Shown here one piece after another: positions 1 to 7,137 of a DNA stretch of 33,317 nucleotides. This DNA comes from Candidatus Limnocylindria bacterium (GTDB taxonomy: Bacteria > Chloroflexota > Limnocylindria > P2-11E): positions 1 through 33,317 of the forward strand of contig DATDEH010000043.1 of the NCBI GenBank assembly GCA_036523395.1, in the 5' to 3' direction. The first letter of the stretch is position 1. Each line of letters begins with the position of its first letter. The translations under genes were made by a program, and so were the position numbers. The notes under the pieces were generated by a model. It did not search any database. It saw only the letters and a list, made by a program, of their open reading frames with translations, and was not told where the DNA came from.

Positions 1-19
1 GAGCCAACACGCTAAGCAG

Positions 20-45
20 AACGAAGCAGCGAAAGCTGCTTCGTT
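20..45. terminator. Perfect stem-loop with GAAA loop at window start
   Basis: Positions 20-30 (AACGAAGCAGC) pair perfectly with 35-45 (GCTGCTTCGTT) around a GAAA tetraloop. No T-run follows on the plus strand. On the minus strand a mildly T-rich stretch follows. It may be the terminator of a gene lying left of the window, or a leader hairpin for the regulator that begins at 51-84. The hairpin is seen directly; the role is inferred. Confidence 0.5.
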
Positions 46-50
46 ACAGA

Positions 51-827
51 GTGGCACGGCAAATGCGATACAGGACCGTCACGATGATCGAGCAGCGTCC
101 CTCCGCCGCCTCGGCACCCGCACACACCGGCGCGCGCGTGATGATCGTTGAGGACGACCGGGACATCGCGATGCTCCTTTCGAGCATCCTCGCGGAAGAG
201 GGCTACGCGACTCACGTCGTGACCGACTCGCGACAGGCGGTCGAGACCTTCGAGCGCGTTCACCCGGACGTCATCACACTCGACGTGATGATGCCGAGCC
301 TTGACGGCATCAGCCTCTGTCTCGAACTCAGGCGGAACACCGATGTCCCGATCCTGTTCATCAGCGCCAAGAAAGAGCCGCCCGATCGGGTGGTCGGCCT
401 GCGCGTCGGCGCCGACGATTACATCGGCAAGCCGTTCGACAACGACGAGCTGCTCGCGCGCATCGAGGCGCTGCTCCGCCGGTCGCAGATGTCGCATGAC
501 GGCGCTGGCGCGAAGCAGATGCGCTTCGGTCGCTTCGTGATCGACAACGGCAGCGTCCAGGCCATCGCCGGCGACCGGCAGGTGCAGCTCACACCGACAG
601 AGTTCAAGCTCCTGCGCACACTGGCGGGGGAGCCCGGCCGCGTGTTCACCCGAGACGATCTCCTCACGGGCGTGTGGGGGTACGAGCCGGGCAGCGACAC
701 GCGCCTCGTCGACGTCCACGTCGGCCGCCTCCGCAAGAAGCTTGAAGACGCGACCGTGACCGAGGTCGCGATCGAGACCGCGCGAGGATTCGGCTACCGC
801 TTGGTGGACGCCTCCCGAGGACGCTGA
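51..827 (+). CDS. OmpR/PhoB-family DNA-binding response regulator
   Basis: This is a cytoplasmic transcription factor controlled by phosphorylation from a sensor kinase that is not in this window on its right side. From the GTG at 51 (258 aa), residues about 29-145 form a receiver domain: acidic pocket VEDDRD, phospho-acceptor Asp in TLDVMMP, and Lys in IGKPFD. Residues about 160-255 form a winged-helix output domain (LTPTEFKLLRTL, then VDVHVGRLRKKL and ARGFGYRL). The first 28 residues are not conserved in the family, so the true start may be ATG 63, ATG 84, or even GTG 138, which begins V-M-I-V-E-D-D. A strong hairpin (20-45) lies just upstream. The 3' end overlaps the convergent DAHP synthase gene by 34 bp. 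The family is certain; the signal and the partner kinase are unknown. Confidence 0.93.
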   Translation: MARQMRYRTVTMIEQRPSAASAPAHTGARVMIVEDDRDIAMLLSSILAEEGYATHVVTDSRQAVETFERVHPDVITLDVMMPSLDGISLCLELRRNTDVPILFISAKKEPPDRVVGLRVGADDYIGKPFDNDELLARIEALLRRSQMSHDGAGAKQMRFGRFVIDNGSVQAIAGDRQVQLTPTEFKLLRTLAGEPGRVFTRDDLLTGVWGYEPGSDTRLVDVHVGRLRKKLEDATVTEVAIETARGFGYRLVDASRGR

Positions 828-1885
828 CCCTCGCTCCGCGAGCGGCGTCCACGCGCCGCCGAAGCAAGACCCTGAAGCACCCTCACCGTGTCCTCCCACC
901 CGATGCACGCGTCGGTGATGCTCTGTCCGTAGACGAGTCGTGCTGGATCCGTGAGCTCCTGGCGTCCTTCCACGAGAAAGCTCTCGATCATCACGCCCGC
1001 GATGCCGCGCTCACCCGCGGCGACCTGCGCCGCGATCTCACCCACGACGGCGGGCTGCCGCAAGTGATCGCGCTCGCTGTTCCCGTGACTCGCATCGACG
1101 ATGAGCCGCTCGGGAAGGCCCGCGTCGCGCAGCGCATCGAGCGCGCCGCGCACGCTCGCCTTGTCGTAGTTCGGACCGCGGGCGCCGCCACGCAGGATCA
1201 CGTGTCCGTATGGATTCCCGCGCGTGCTGACGAACGCAGCAAGACCCTGCTCGGTGACCCCGATGAAGCTGTGCGGATGCGCCGTCGCGCGCACGGCGTC
1301 GATCGCGATCTGCACCGTGCCACCGGTCCCGTTCTTGAATCCGACCGGCATCGATAGACCCGAGGCGAGCTCGCGATGCACCTGACTTTCGGTCGTGCGC
1401 GCGCCGATCGCGCCCCAGCTCACGAGATCGGATGTGTACTGCGGCGAGACGGGGTCCAGGAACTCGCAGCCCGCGGGCACGCCAAGCTCCGCGAGATCGA
1501 GCAGCAAGCGGCGCGCGAGCCGCAGGCCGTCGTTGATGCGGAAGCTGCCGTCGAGGCCGGGGTCGTTGATGAGGCCCTTCCAACCGACGGTCGTCCGCGG
1601 CTTTTCGAAGTACACACGCATGACGACCCGAAGGTCCGCGGCAAGATCCCTCGCGAGCGTCACCAACCGGCCCGCGTACTCCATGGCAGCCTCGACGTCG
1701 TGCACCGAACACGGCCCGACAACGACGATGAGGCGGTCGTCCTCGCGATCGAGGATGCGCACGAGCTCCTCGCGCGCGCTCGCGACGGTCCGCGATCCCG
1801 CCTCGGTGAGCGGAAGCTCGTCGAGGAGGATCGCCGGCGGGATCAGTGGCCGGTAGCCTTCGACCCGGAGGTCGCGAGTCTTCAT
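794..1885 (-). CDS. aroG: 3-deoxy-7-phosphoheptulonate (DAHP) synthase, class I AroG-like
   Basis: Condenses phosphoenolpyruvate and erythrose 4-phosphate, the first step of the shikimate pathway, in the cytoplasm. The 363-aa product matches the AroF/G/H (type I-alpha) length. Metal and substrate motifs are visible: VVVGPCSVHD (metal Cys59), RVYFEKPRTTVGWKG (PEP/phosphate loop), GFKNGTGG, DASHGNSERDH (metal His), GVMIESFLVEG (metal Glu) and SITDACIGWEDT (metal Asp). ATG 1885 is preceded by AGGTGG (1890-1895) at 4-nt spacing. The last 20 or so residues are Arg/Ser-rich and run into the convergent regulator gene by 34 bp, so this tail may be dispensable. The gene lies head-to-head with the carbonic-anhydrase-like gene, 23 bp apart. 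Which end product inhibits it cannot be told from sequence; the aroG symbol denotes subtype only. Confidence 0.93.
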   Translation of the reverse strand: MKTRDLRVEGYRPLIPPAILLDELPLTEAGSRTVASAREELVRILDREDDRLIVVVGPCSVHDVEAAMEYAGRLVTLARDLAADLRVVMRVYFEKPRTTVGWKGLINDPGLDGSFRINDGLRLARRLLLDLAELGVPAGCEFLDPVSPQYTSDLVSWGAIGARTTESQVHRELASGLSMPVGFKNGTGGTVQIAIDAVRATAHPHSFIGVTEQGLAAFVSTRGNPYGHVILRGGARGPNYDKASVRGALDALRDAGLPERLIVDASHGNSERDHLRQPAVVGEIAAQVAAGERGIAGVMIESFLVEGRQELTDPARLVYGQSITDACIGWEDTVRVLQGLASAARGRRSRSEGQRPREASTKR

Positions 1886-1894
1886 CGCGCCACC

Positions 1895-1901
1895 TACTCT
1901 A
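1895..1901. promoter_or_regulatory. Shared -10-like element between divergent genes
   Basis: TACTCT (1895-1900, plus) ends 8 nt before GTG 1909, the geometry of a leaderless -10 box. Read on the minus strand, TAGAGT (1901-1896) also fits TAnnnT and ends 10 nt before ATG 1885. The 23-bp gap between the two genes leaves no room for separate promoters inside it, so both genes may fire from one bidirectional AT step. The sequence is seen; the function is inferred. Confidence 0.45.
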
Positions 1902-1908
1902 CGGAGCC

Positions 1909-2433
1909 GTGCCGCTCTACGGCTACCGCGGGAAACGACCGACGGTGGCGCCCGACGCGTTCATCGCGCCGACGGCCGTTCTCATCGGGGACGTGACGGT
2001 GCGGTCCGGAGCGTCGGTCTGGTTCGGCTCGGTGCTGCGCGCCGACATGGACCGCATCGAGATCGGCGAGCGCTCGAACGTGCAGGACAACTGCACCATC
2101 CACACCGACACCGGCGAGCCGACGATCATCGGGGCGGAGTGCACGATCGGTCATGGAGCGATCGTCCATTCCTCGATCGTCGAGCGGAACGTGCTCATCG
2201 GCTCCGCCGCGGTCCTCGTCGGCGCGAATACGGTCGGCGAGCGCACGATCGTCGGCGCGGGTGCTGTCCTTGCCGAGCGTTTCGCGGCCCCGGCCCGGTC
2301 GCTGGTGCTCGGCGTGCCCGCACGAGTGGTGCGCGAGGTCCGCCCGGAGGACGACCGCTGGACCGTCGGAGCGGCGCAGCACTACGCCGATCTCTCCGCG
2401 TGGTACCGGGAGAACCTGAAGGAGACCGAGTAG
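1909..2433 (+). CDS. Gamma-carbonic-anhydrase-like left-handed beta-helix protein
   Basis: A 174-aa member of the gamma-carbonic anhydrase/YrdA family, a trimeric left-handed beta-helix built from hexapeptide repeats (VAPDAFIAPTAVLIGDV, then IGERSNVQDN, IGAECTIGHG, IGSAAVLVGA). The three usual zinc histidines are in place: His65 (NCTIHTD), His82 and His87 (GHGAIVH). Whether it hydrates CO2 is unknown, because many family members have no measured activity. GTG 1909 is chosen because the family begins about 15 residues before PDAFIAPTA; a longer frame from 1846 would overlap the DAHP synthase start. It opens an operon: stop at 2433, hutH GTG at 2439. Confidence 0.9.
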   Translation: MPLYGYRGKRPTVAPDAFIAPTAVLIGDVTVRSGASVWFGSVLRADMDRIEIGERSNVQDNCTIHTDTGEPTIIGAECTIGHGAIVHSSIVERNVLIGSAAVLVGANTVGERTIVGAGAVLAERFAAPARSLVLGVPARVVREVRPEDDRWTVGAAQHYADLSAWYRENLKETE

Positions 2434-2438
2434 CTCCC

Positions 2439-3968
2439 GTGCCGACACTGCGCCTGACCGGAGCGGATCTCAGCATCGCCGACGTGCTCGCGGTCGCCCG
2501 CCGGCAGACGCCCGTGGCGCTCGACCGCACGGCGGAGCGCCGCATGTCGGAGTCCGCGAGGCTCGTCGCGGAGCTGGCAGCGGGGGACGCGCCCGTCTAC
2601 GGGGTCAACACCGGCTTCGGCGATCTCGCGACGGTCCGCATCCCGATCGGGGACCTCCGAACGCTCCAGCGCAATCTCATCCGAAGCCATGCCGCGGGCG
2701 TCGGCGATCCACTGCCGGCCGACGTGGTGCGCGCGGTGCTCCTCCTGCGTGCCAACACGCTCGCGGCCGGTCGCTCCGGCGTGCGCCCTGAGCTCGCCGA
2801 GATGCTGCTCGAGATGCTCGATCGCGGCGTTCATCCCGTGATCCCGATGCACGGCAGCGTCGGCGCCTCCGGCGATCTCGCGCCGCTCGCTCACGCGGCA
2901 CTGGTGCTGATGGGCGAGGGCGAGGCGTTCGTCGAGGACAAGCGAATGCCCGGTGCCGACGCGCTGAAGCGAGCTGGACTGAGGCCGCTCGAGCTCGGGC
3001 CGAAGGAAGGCGTCGCGCTCATCAACGGGACACAGGTCATGACCGCCATCGGCTGCCTGGCGCTCCACGACGCGGCGGTGCTCGCGGCGACCGCTGACAT
3101 CGTCGGCGCGATGTCCGCCGAGGCGCTGCGCGCGACCGACGCCGCGTGGAACGCCGACCTGCACGCCGCGCGGCCGCATCCAGGACAGCAGACCGTCGCC
3201 GCCAACCTGCGCTCGCTCATGGAGGGGAGCGCCAACGTCGCGTCGCACCGCCTCGGCGACGCGCGGGTCCAGGATCCGTACTCGATCCGCTGCATGCCCC
3301 AGGTACATGGCGCGTCACGCGACGCCCTCGACTACGCGCGGCGGGTCATCGAGATCGAGATCAATTCCGTGACCGACAACCCGCTCGTCTTTGCGGAGCA
3401 GCGGCGCGTGGTGAGCGGTGGCAACTTCCACGGGCAGCCCGTGGCGATCGCCCTCGACGTGGCAACGATCGCGGTCGCGGAGCTCGCCGACGTCAGCGAG
3501 GCACGCGTCGATCGGCTCACGAACGCGCACACCAGCGGCCTCCCGCCGTTCCTGAGTCCGATGGCCGGGACGAACTCGGGTTTCATGGTCGCGCAGTACA
3601 CGAGCGCCGCGCTCGTCACGGAGAACCGGCTTCGCGCGTTCCCCGCATCCGTCGAGTCGGTGCCGACCTCCGCGGGGATGGAGGATCACGTGAGCATGGG
3701 CGTCCACGCGGCGCTGAAGCTCGCGGCGGTCGTGCGGAACACGCGCGACGCGCTCGCGATCGAGGCACTCTGCGGCGCTCAGGGTCTCGATCTGCTCGGC
3801 GCTACGACGGCGCCCGGTGTCGAGGAAGCCCGCCGCGTCGTGCGCGAGCACGTCCCGAAGCTCGAGACGGACCGCGCGCTCGCTCCGGACATCGCCGCCG
3901 TCGCGGAGCTCATCGAGCGCGAGATCCTGCTGGCCGGCGTCAGGTCACGCATCCCCGATCTCGCGTGA
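2439..3968 (+). CDS. hutH: Histidine ammonia-lyase
   Basis: Deaminates L-histidine to trans-urocanate, the first step of histidine degradation. The 509-aa length from GTG 2439 is standard for HutH. The catalytic MIO cofactor would form from Ala143-Ser144-Gly145 in GSVGASGDLAPLAH. The active-site Tyr54 region (VYGVNTGFG) and SVTDNPLV, SGGNFHGQ and ESVPTSAGMEDHVSMG blocks are intact. An open frame extends upstream to 2139, but that part runs antisense-like through the previous gene and is not lyase sequence. AAGGAG at 2419-2424 lies 14 nt before the GTG, a long spacing, so coupling to the previous gene is likely. Its stop overlaps the GTG of the next gene (GTGA, 3965-3968). The urocanase partner is 13 kb away at 16871. 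Confidence 0.95.
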   Translation: MPTLRLTGADLSIADVLAVARRQTPVALDRTAERRMSESARLVAELAAGDAPVYGVNTGFGDLATVRIPIGDLRTLQRNLIRSHAAGVGDPLPADVVRAVLLLRANTLAAGRSGVRPELAEMLLEMLDRGVHPVIPMHGSVGASGDLAPLAHAALVLMGEGEAFVEDKRMPGADALKRAGLRPLELGPKEGVALINGTQVMTAIGCLALHDAAVLAATADIVGAMSAEALRATDAAWNADLHAARPHPGQQTVAANLRSLMEGSANVASHRLGDARVQDPYSIRCMPQVHGASRDALDYARRVIEIEINSVTDNPLVFAEQRRVVSGGNFHGQPVAIALDVATIAVAELADVSEARVDRLTNAHTSGLPPFLSPMAGTNSGFMVAQYTSAALVTENRLRAFPASVESVPTSAGMEDHVSMGVHAALKLAAVVRNTRDALAIEALCGAQGLDLLGATTAPGVEEARRVVREHVPKLETDRALAPDIAAVAELIEREILLAGVRSRIPDLA

Positions 3969-4699
3969 GTGCGCCGCGGGCGGTCGTGTTCGACCTCGGC
4001 GGCACGCTCGTGCACTGGGCCGATTGGGAGGGCGGCGCGGCGACGAAGTGGGGACTCGCCTTTGACGCGCTTCGCGCATCCGAGGCGATCAGCGCGTCGC
4101 GGGAGGATTTCGTCCTGGCGATGCGCGCCGCCGAGAAGGCGCACTGGGAACGGGTCGATCGCGACCACTGGAGCGGACCACCCACCGGCGTCGTCAGCGA
4201 CGGCTTCCGGCGGCTTGGGACGAGCTTCGGTGAAGCTGCGCTCCTGACCGTGCTCGACGGATACGCGCGCGCGGTCGCGGGCTGGTGCTCCGTCTTCTCC
4301 GACACGCGCGACACGCTGGTGACGCTGCGCGAGCGTGGCTACCTGTTGGGCCTCCTCTCGAACACGTGGTGGGCGGCCGAATGGCACAACGCGGATCTCG
4401 CGGCGCACGGGCTCGCCGATCTGCTCGACGAGCTCGTGTACACGTCCGACCTACCGTGCTCCAAGCCGCATCCGTCCGTGTTCCGCGAGGTGGCGTCGCG
4501 TCTCGGCGTCGCGCCGGACGCGTGCGTGATGATCGGCGACCGTCAGGTCGATGACGTGTCCGGCGCGCGGGCGATCGGCATGCGCGCGATCTGGCGGCGC
4601 AACGACTCGGGCTTCCCCACCTCCGACGTCGCGCCTGATGCGATCGTCGACACGCTCGCCGAGCTCCCCGACCTGCTTCGCTCATGGGGAGGCGCATGA
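3965..4699 (+). CDS. HAD-superfamily hydrolase (subfamily IA-like)
   Basis: A 244-aa cytoplasmic phosphatase-type protein of the haloacid dehalogenase superfamily. Motif I is VVFDLGGTL (nucleophile Asp10; the usual acid/base Asp two residues on is Gly here, as in many DxGGT members). Motif II is LLSNTWW, motif III the Lys in CSKPHPSVF, and motif IV MIGDRQVDDVSGAR. A helical cap lies between motifs I and II. The substrate cannot be told. GTG 3965 overlaps the hutH stop by 4 bp and its own stop overlaps the next ATG by 4 bp (ATGA), so translation is coupled both ways. The Gly in the second motif I position could reduce phosphatase activity and favour another hydrolase role. Confidence 0.88.
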   Translation: MSAPRAVVFDLGGTLVHWADWEGGAATKWGLAFDALRASEAISASREDFVLAMRAAEKAHWERVDRDHWSGPPTGVVSDGFRRLGTSFGEAALLTVLDGYARAVAGWCSVFSDTRDTLVTLRERGYLLGLLSNTWWAAEWHNADLAAHGLADLLDELVYTSDLPCSKPHPSVFREVASRLGVAPDACVMIGDRQVDDVSGARAIGMRAIWRRNDSGFPTSDVAPDAIVDTLAELPDLLRSWGGA

Positions 4700-5187
4700 A
4701 GCGCTGCTCCTGGGCGACACGCGAGCCGCTCATCAGCTACCACGACAAGGAGTGGGGCACGCCGCGCCACGACGAGCGCACGCTCTTCGAATTCCTCGTG
4801 CTCGAGGGCGCGCAGGCGGGGCTCTCGTGGGAGACGATCCTTCGAAAGCGCACGGCGTATCGCGCTGCGTTCGCACGGTTCGATCCGAAGAAGGTGGCGC
4901 GCTTCGGCGCCCGCGACGTAACGCGACTCATGCGCGACGAGGGCATCGTGCGCAATCGGCTCAAGATCGCGTCGGCCATCGCGAACGCGAAGGCCTTCCT
5001 CGCCGTCGCGCGCGAGTACGGCAGCTTTGATACCTATTTCTGGGGCTTCCGGGACCCGGCCGAGCTGTCGCGCGACCTTCGGAAACGTGGCTTCCGTTTC
5101 GTGGGACCCACGATCTGCGAGTCATTCATGGAGGCCACCGGCATGCTCGACCACCACGAACGCGGATGCTTCCGCAGGGCGGGCTAG
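4696..5187 (+). CDS. tag: DNA-3-methyladenine glycosylase I (Tag), short form
   Basis: Excises 3-methyladenine from alkylated DNA in base-excision repair. From ATG 4696 the product is 163 aa. Zinc ligands match the family: Cys4, His16, His154 and Cys158 (last pair in HHERGC). The catalytic Glu37 and Trp45 lie in LEGAQAGLSW. The usual family length is about 185-195 aa; the shortfall is a gap of about 20 residues after YGSFDTYFWGF, where relatives carry a longer loop before the SRDLRKRGFRFVG block. ATG 4696 is preferred over ATG 4684 because it gives the family N-terminus M-K-R-C-S-W and an ATGA overlap with the previous gene, with GGGGAGG at 4686-4692. Last gene of the four-gene operon. Confidence 0.93.
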   Translation: MKRCSWATREPLISYHDKEWGTPRHDERTLFEFLVLEGAQAGLSWETILRKRTAYRAAFARFDPKKVARFGARDVTRLMRDEGIVRNRLKIASAIANAKAFLAVAREYGSFDTYFWGFRDPAELSRDLRKRGFRFVGPTICESFMEATGMLDHHERGCFRRAG

Positions 5188-5198
5188 TACTGCAGTAC
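5187..5198. promoter_or_regulatory. 12-bp perfect palindrome GTACTGCAGTAC
   Basis: A perfect 12-bp dyad starts on the last base of the tag stop codon and lies about 50 bp upstream of the putative flp -35. It could be a regulator operator or part of a weak tag terminator. No T-run follows. The role is unknown. Confidence 0.35.
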
Positions 5199-5247
5199 CA
5201 GGTGACGTAGGAGTATCAATGACCATCGGGTCCCTGCCTTAGGGGGC

Positions 5248-5303
5248 TTGTGGAGCGCCTGGATGTACCTATTCTTCTCCACAGATGGGCGGGTTCGCCC
5301 GTC
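5248..5303 (+). promoter_or_regulatory. flp promoter and 5'-terminal hairpin
   Basis: TTGTGG (5248-5253) and TATTCT (5270-5275) are separated by 16 bp and would start RNA near 5282. The transcript would then begin almost directly with a hairpin, GATGGGCG (5284-5291) and CGCCCGTC (5296-5303) around GGTT, one G-T pair included. An overlapping dyad, TGTGGAG (5249-5255) with CTCCACA (5277-5283), covers the promoter itself. The hairpin core recurs at 31823-31840. The ribosome site AAAGGAGG follows at 5316-5323. Confidence 0.5.
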
Positions 5304-5328
5304 CAGATCGCAGGGAAAGGAGGTTCTC

Positions 5329-5481
5329 ATGATCGCTTTTTTCCGTGACGAAGAGGGTCAGGGCCTCGTCGAATATGCACTCATTATCGCCGTCATCGCG
5401 ATTGCCGTCATCGTCGCGATGGTCTTCCTTCGTGGCCAGATCCAGAACATCTTCAGCAACATCGGCAACAACCTGACCTAA
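5329..5481 (+). CDS. flp: Flp-family type IVb pilin
   Basis: A 50-aa pilin precursor of the Flp/Tad family. Residues 1-10 are the short hydrophilic leader ending in Gly10, then GQGLVEYAL with the conserved Glu and Tyr at +5/+6 after cleavage by a prepilin peptidase, followed by one hydrophobic helix (ALIIAVIAIAVIVAMVF) that anchors the subunit and packs in the pilus. It needs Tad assembly proteins, none of which are in this window, so it is an orphan pilin locus here. ATG 5329 has a perfect ribosome site (AAAGGAGG, 5-nt spacing), much stronger than its neighbours and fitting a highly made structural protein. It is monocistronic, with its own promoter and a strong terminator. Confidence 0.93.
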   Translation: MIAFFRDEEGQGLVEYALIIAVIAIAVIVAMVFLRGQIQNIFSNIGNNLT

Positions 5482-5502
5482 GCGTCTGCGATATCGCAGT
5501 CC

Positions 5503-5537
5503 ACGAGCGGCCCGGGAAACCGGGCCGCTCGTTTGTT
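5503..5537 (+). terminator. Rho-independent terminator of flp
   Basis: A perfect 13-bp stem (5503-5515 with 5520-5532) closes a GAAA tetraloop and is followed by TTTGTT. This is the best intrinsic terminator in the window. A separate 14-bp palindrome, CTGCGATATCGCAG (5486-5499), precedes it directly after the stop codon. Confidence 0.92.
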
Positions 5538-5570
5538 ATGCGGGGCTGCAGGCGTCTGCGGTCTTGCACC

Positions 5571-5593
5571 GCGCCCGCCACATGGGCGGGCGC
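5571..5593 (-). terminator. Hairpin downstream of the secreted repeat protein gene
   Basis: GCGCCCGCC (5571-5579) and GGCGGGCGC (5585-5593) form a perfect 9-bp stem with a 5-nt loop. It lies 33 bp past the stop codon of the minus-strand gene at 5627. There is no T-tract, so it is either a weak terminator or an mRNA 3'-end stabiliser. Confidence 0.45.
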
Positions 5594-5626
5594 AGCGCAA
5601 GGAGGGAGGGAGACGGGAAGGCTGAC

Positions 5627-6331
5627 TTAGGGGCGCCGACCCCTGCCCGGGCCACCGGGCACGCCGGCGGGACGAGCCTCGTCGACCTCGGCGGTGACGT
5701 GCGCGGTGAGCGAGGCCTTCCTCTCGGTGGCCTGCGCCGCGGTGATCGTGCCTGCCGCAAGGGCGGCATCGATCTTGGCGTTGCCGTCAGCCACCATCGC
5801 CGCGATCAGTCCGTCACGGGTCTTGCCCGCGGCGGTCGCGATCTGAGCGAGGGTCTGGCCTGCCTGGAGCTTTGCGTGCAGATCCGCCTCGGTCGTACCG
5901 ATGTACGTCGCTGCGGCTGCGATGTCATTCGTGATCATCGCGCGCGGGCCGCCCGGTCCACCGCGGCCACCGGGACCAAAGTTCGTGCCCGGCTGGTCGA
6001 CGGCGGTCGTGATCTGCCTGGTCGCCTCGGCCGATAGCGCGGCGATGAGACCGTCACGGGTCTTGCCATGTGCGACGGCGATCTGGGCGAGGGTCTGGCC
6101 GCTCTGGAGCTCGGTGCGCAGCGCAGCCTCGGTGATGCCGATGTACGCCGCGGCGGTCGCGAGCGTGTTCGGCGCGCCGAAGGGACTGTTGGAGGCGAAG
6201 ATGGCGACCTCGCCCGGCAGCTGTGTGATGACGGCGTCGGCGGTGCCCGGCGCGAGCGCAGCGGCCGCGACCCCACCCGTGAGGAGGAGCGTGACGCCGC
6301 TCGCGATGAGCATCTTGTCGATGTACTTCAT
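5627..6331 (-). CDS. Secreted protein with two internal repeats and Gly-rich linker
   Basis: I do not recognise a named family. The 234-aa product has a signal peptide (Lys-containing start, hydrophobic run to about residue 27, VAAAALA). Two clear repeats follow: residues about 59-110 and 138-190, each with A-x-YIG-x-TEA-x-L, then QxGQTLAQIA and GKTRDGLIAA. They are joined by a Gly-rich linker (NFGPGGRGGPGG), and the C-terminus is again Gly/Arg/Pro-rich. The repeats are predicted helical and resemble small helical domains seen in secreted proteins of high-GC bacteria. ATG 6331 has AAAGGA at 7-nt spacing. The gene diverges from the two-component system, and a regulator-type direct repeat (6391-6409) faces it, so it is likely a target of that system. 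Function unknown. Confidence 0.75.
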   Translation of the reverse strand: MKYIDKMLIASGVTLLLTGGVAAAALAPGTADAVITQLPGEVAIFASNSPFGAPNTLATAAAYIGITEAALRTELQSGQTLAQIAVAHGKTRDGLIAALSAEATRQITTAVDQPGTNFGPGGRGGPGGPRAMITNDIAAAATYIGTTEADLHAKLQAGQTLAQIATAAGKTRDGLIAAMVADGNAKIDAALAAGTITAAQATERKASLTAHVTAEVDEARPAGVPGGPGRGRRP

Positions 6332-6390
6332 GTCGTTGTCCTTTCCGCTGAGGTGACTGCGATCAGGACACCACCCGCGCCGCCGCGGTT

Positions 6391-6409
6391 CATGAAAGGG
6401 CTCTAAGAA
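6391..6409 (-). promoter_or_regulatory. Direct-repeat box for the adjacent response regulator (site 1)
   Basis: On the minus strand, TTCTTA (6409-6404), five bases, then CTTTCATG (6398-6391). The half-sites start 11 bp apart, one helical turn, as is usual for OmpR-family sites. It lies 60-78 bp upstream of the secreted repeat protein start. It closely matches the box at 8506-8524. Confidence 0.55.
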
Positions 6410-6427
6410 GGACCGGACGGCGCGGTT

Positions 6428-6445
6428 TTCTTACTCGGTTCTTAG
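6428..6445 (+). promoter_or_regulatory. Direct-repeat box for the adjacent response regulator (site 2)
   Basis: TTCTTA (6428-6433) and TTCTTAG (6439-6445) start 11 bp apart. They sit about 25-41 bp upstream of the likely RNA start at 6469, on the -35 region, the usual place for an OmpR-family activator. This suggests autoregulation of the two-component operon. Confidence 0.6.
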
Positions 6446-6456
6446 CGGGGCGCCCA

Positions 6457-6462
6457 TACACT
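6457..6462 (+). promoter_or_regulatory. -10 box TACACT for a leaderless regulator mRNA
   Basis: TACACT ends 6 nt before GTG 6469 and no ribosome site precedes that codon. RNA would start at or next to the GTG. Confidence 0.55.
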
Positions 6463-6468
6463 CGGCTC

Positions 6469-7137
6469 GTGAACGTCCTCCTCGTCGAGGACGATCCCGC
6501 AGTGCGGGGAGCCGTGGAGCGGGCGCTTCGCGGCGCCGGCCATCGGACCGAGACCGCCGCCAACGGCGTAAGAGCGCTGGAGGTGGCCACGGCCAACCCC
6601 TACGACGCGGTCGTCCTGGACATCGGCCTGCCCGGTCTCGACGGACTCGAGGTGTGCCGCCGCCTGCGCTCGACCGGCAACGCGGTGCCGGTGCTCATGC
6701 TCACCGCGCGCGCGGCGGTCACCGAGCGGGTCGAGGGCCTCGACGCCGGCGCCGACGACTACCTCGTGAAACCGTTCGCGCTCGACGAGCTCCTGGCGCG
6801 ACTGCGTGCCTTCGAGCGGCGCGCGCCGCAGAGCGGGCAGTCGCGCGGCACCCTTCGCTTCGAGGACGTGTCCCTCGACCGCGACGCGATGACCTGCCGC
6901 CGTGGAGATCGGACGATCCAGCTGTCGCGCACGGAATACCAGCTGCTCGAGCTCTTCCTCTCGAATCCGCGCCGCGTGCTCAGCCGCGATGTCATCTTCG
7001 ACAAGGTGTGGGGCTACGACTTCGGTCCGGACTCGAACTCGCTCGACGTGTACATCGGATACCTGCGCCGGAAGCTCGGCGAGCCACGGATCATCCACAC
7101 GATGCGCGGCGTCGGCTACGTGCTGAGGGAAGCATGA
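6469..7137 (+). CDS. OmpR-family response regulator of an envelope two-component system
   Basis: A 222-aa transcription factor. The receiver domain (residues 1-115) has the acidic pair in LLVEDDP, phospho-acceptor Asp51 (VVLDIGLPG), Thr79 (LMLTAR) and Lys101 (DYLVKPFA). The winged-helix domain (about 130-220) has LSRTEYQLLELF, VFDKVWGYDF-type wing entry, LDVYIGYLRRKL and MRGVGYVL. It resembles the MprA/TcrA/CseB style of regulators from high-GC bacteria. GTG 6469 gives the family N-terminus exactly and is probably translated from a leaderless mRNA (TACACT 6 nt upstream). It is followed with an ATGA overlap by its kinase. Direct repeats spaced 11 bp in its own promoter, and upstream of both flanking units, are the likely binding sites. 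Confidence 0.95.
   Translation: MNVLLVEDDPAVRGAVERALRGAGHRTETAANGVRALEVATANPYDAVVLDIGLPGLDGLEVCRRLRSTGNAVPVLMLTARAAVTERVEGLDAGADDYLVKPFALDELLARLRAFERRAPQSGQSRGTLRFEDVSLDRDAMTCRRGDRTIQLSRTEYQLLELFLSNPRRVLSRDVIFDKVWGYDFGPDSNSLDVYIGYLRRKLGEPRIIHTMRGVGYVLREA

Noticed and set aside
2139-2438. N-terminal 100-residue extension of hutH
   Set aside because: The extension overlaps the previous gene out of frame, is Arg-rich, and is absent from the ammonia-lyase family.
5199-5328. Cyclic-di-GMP riboswitch upstream of flp
   Set aside because: The gap has hairpins, but not the conserved class I or II core, and the likely RNA start leaves a leader of only about 47 nt.
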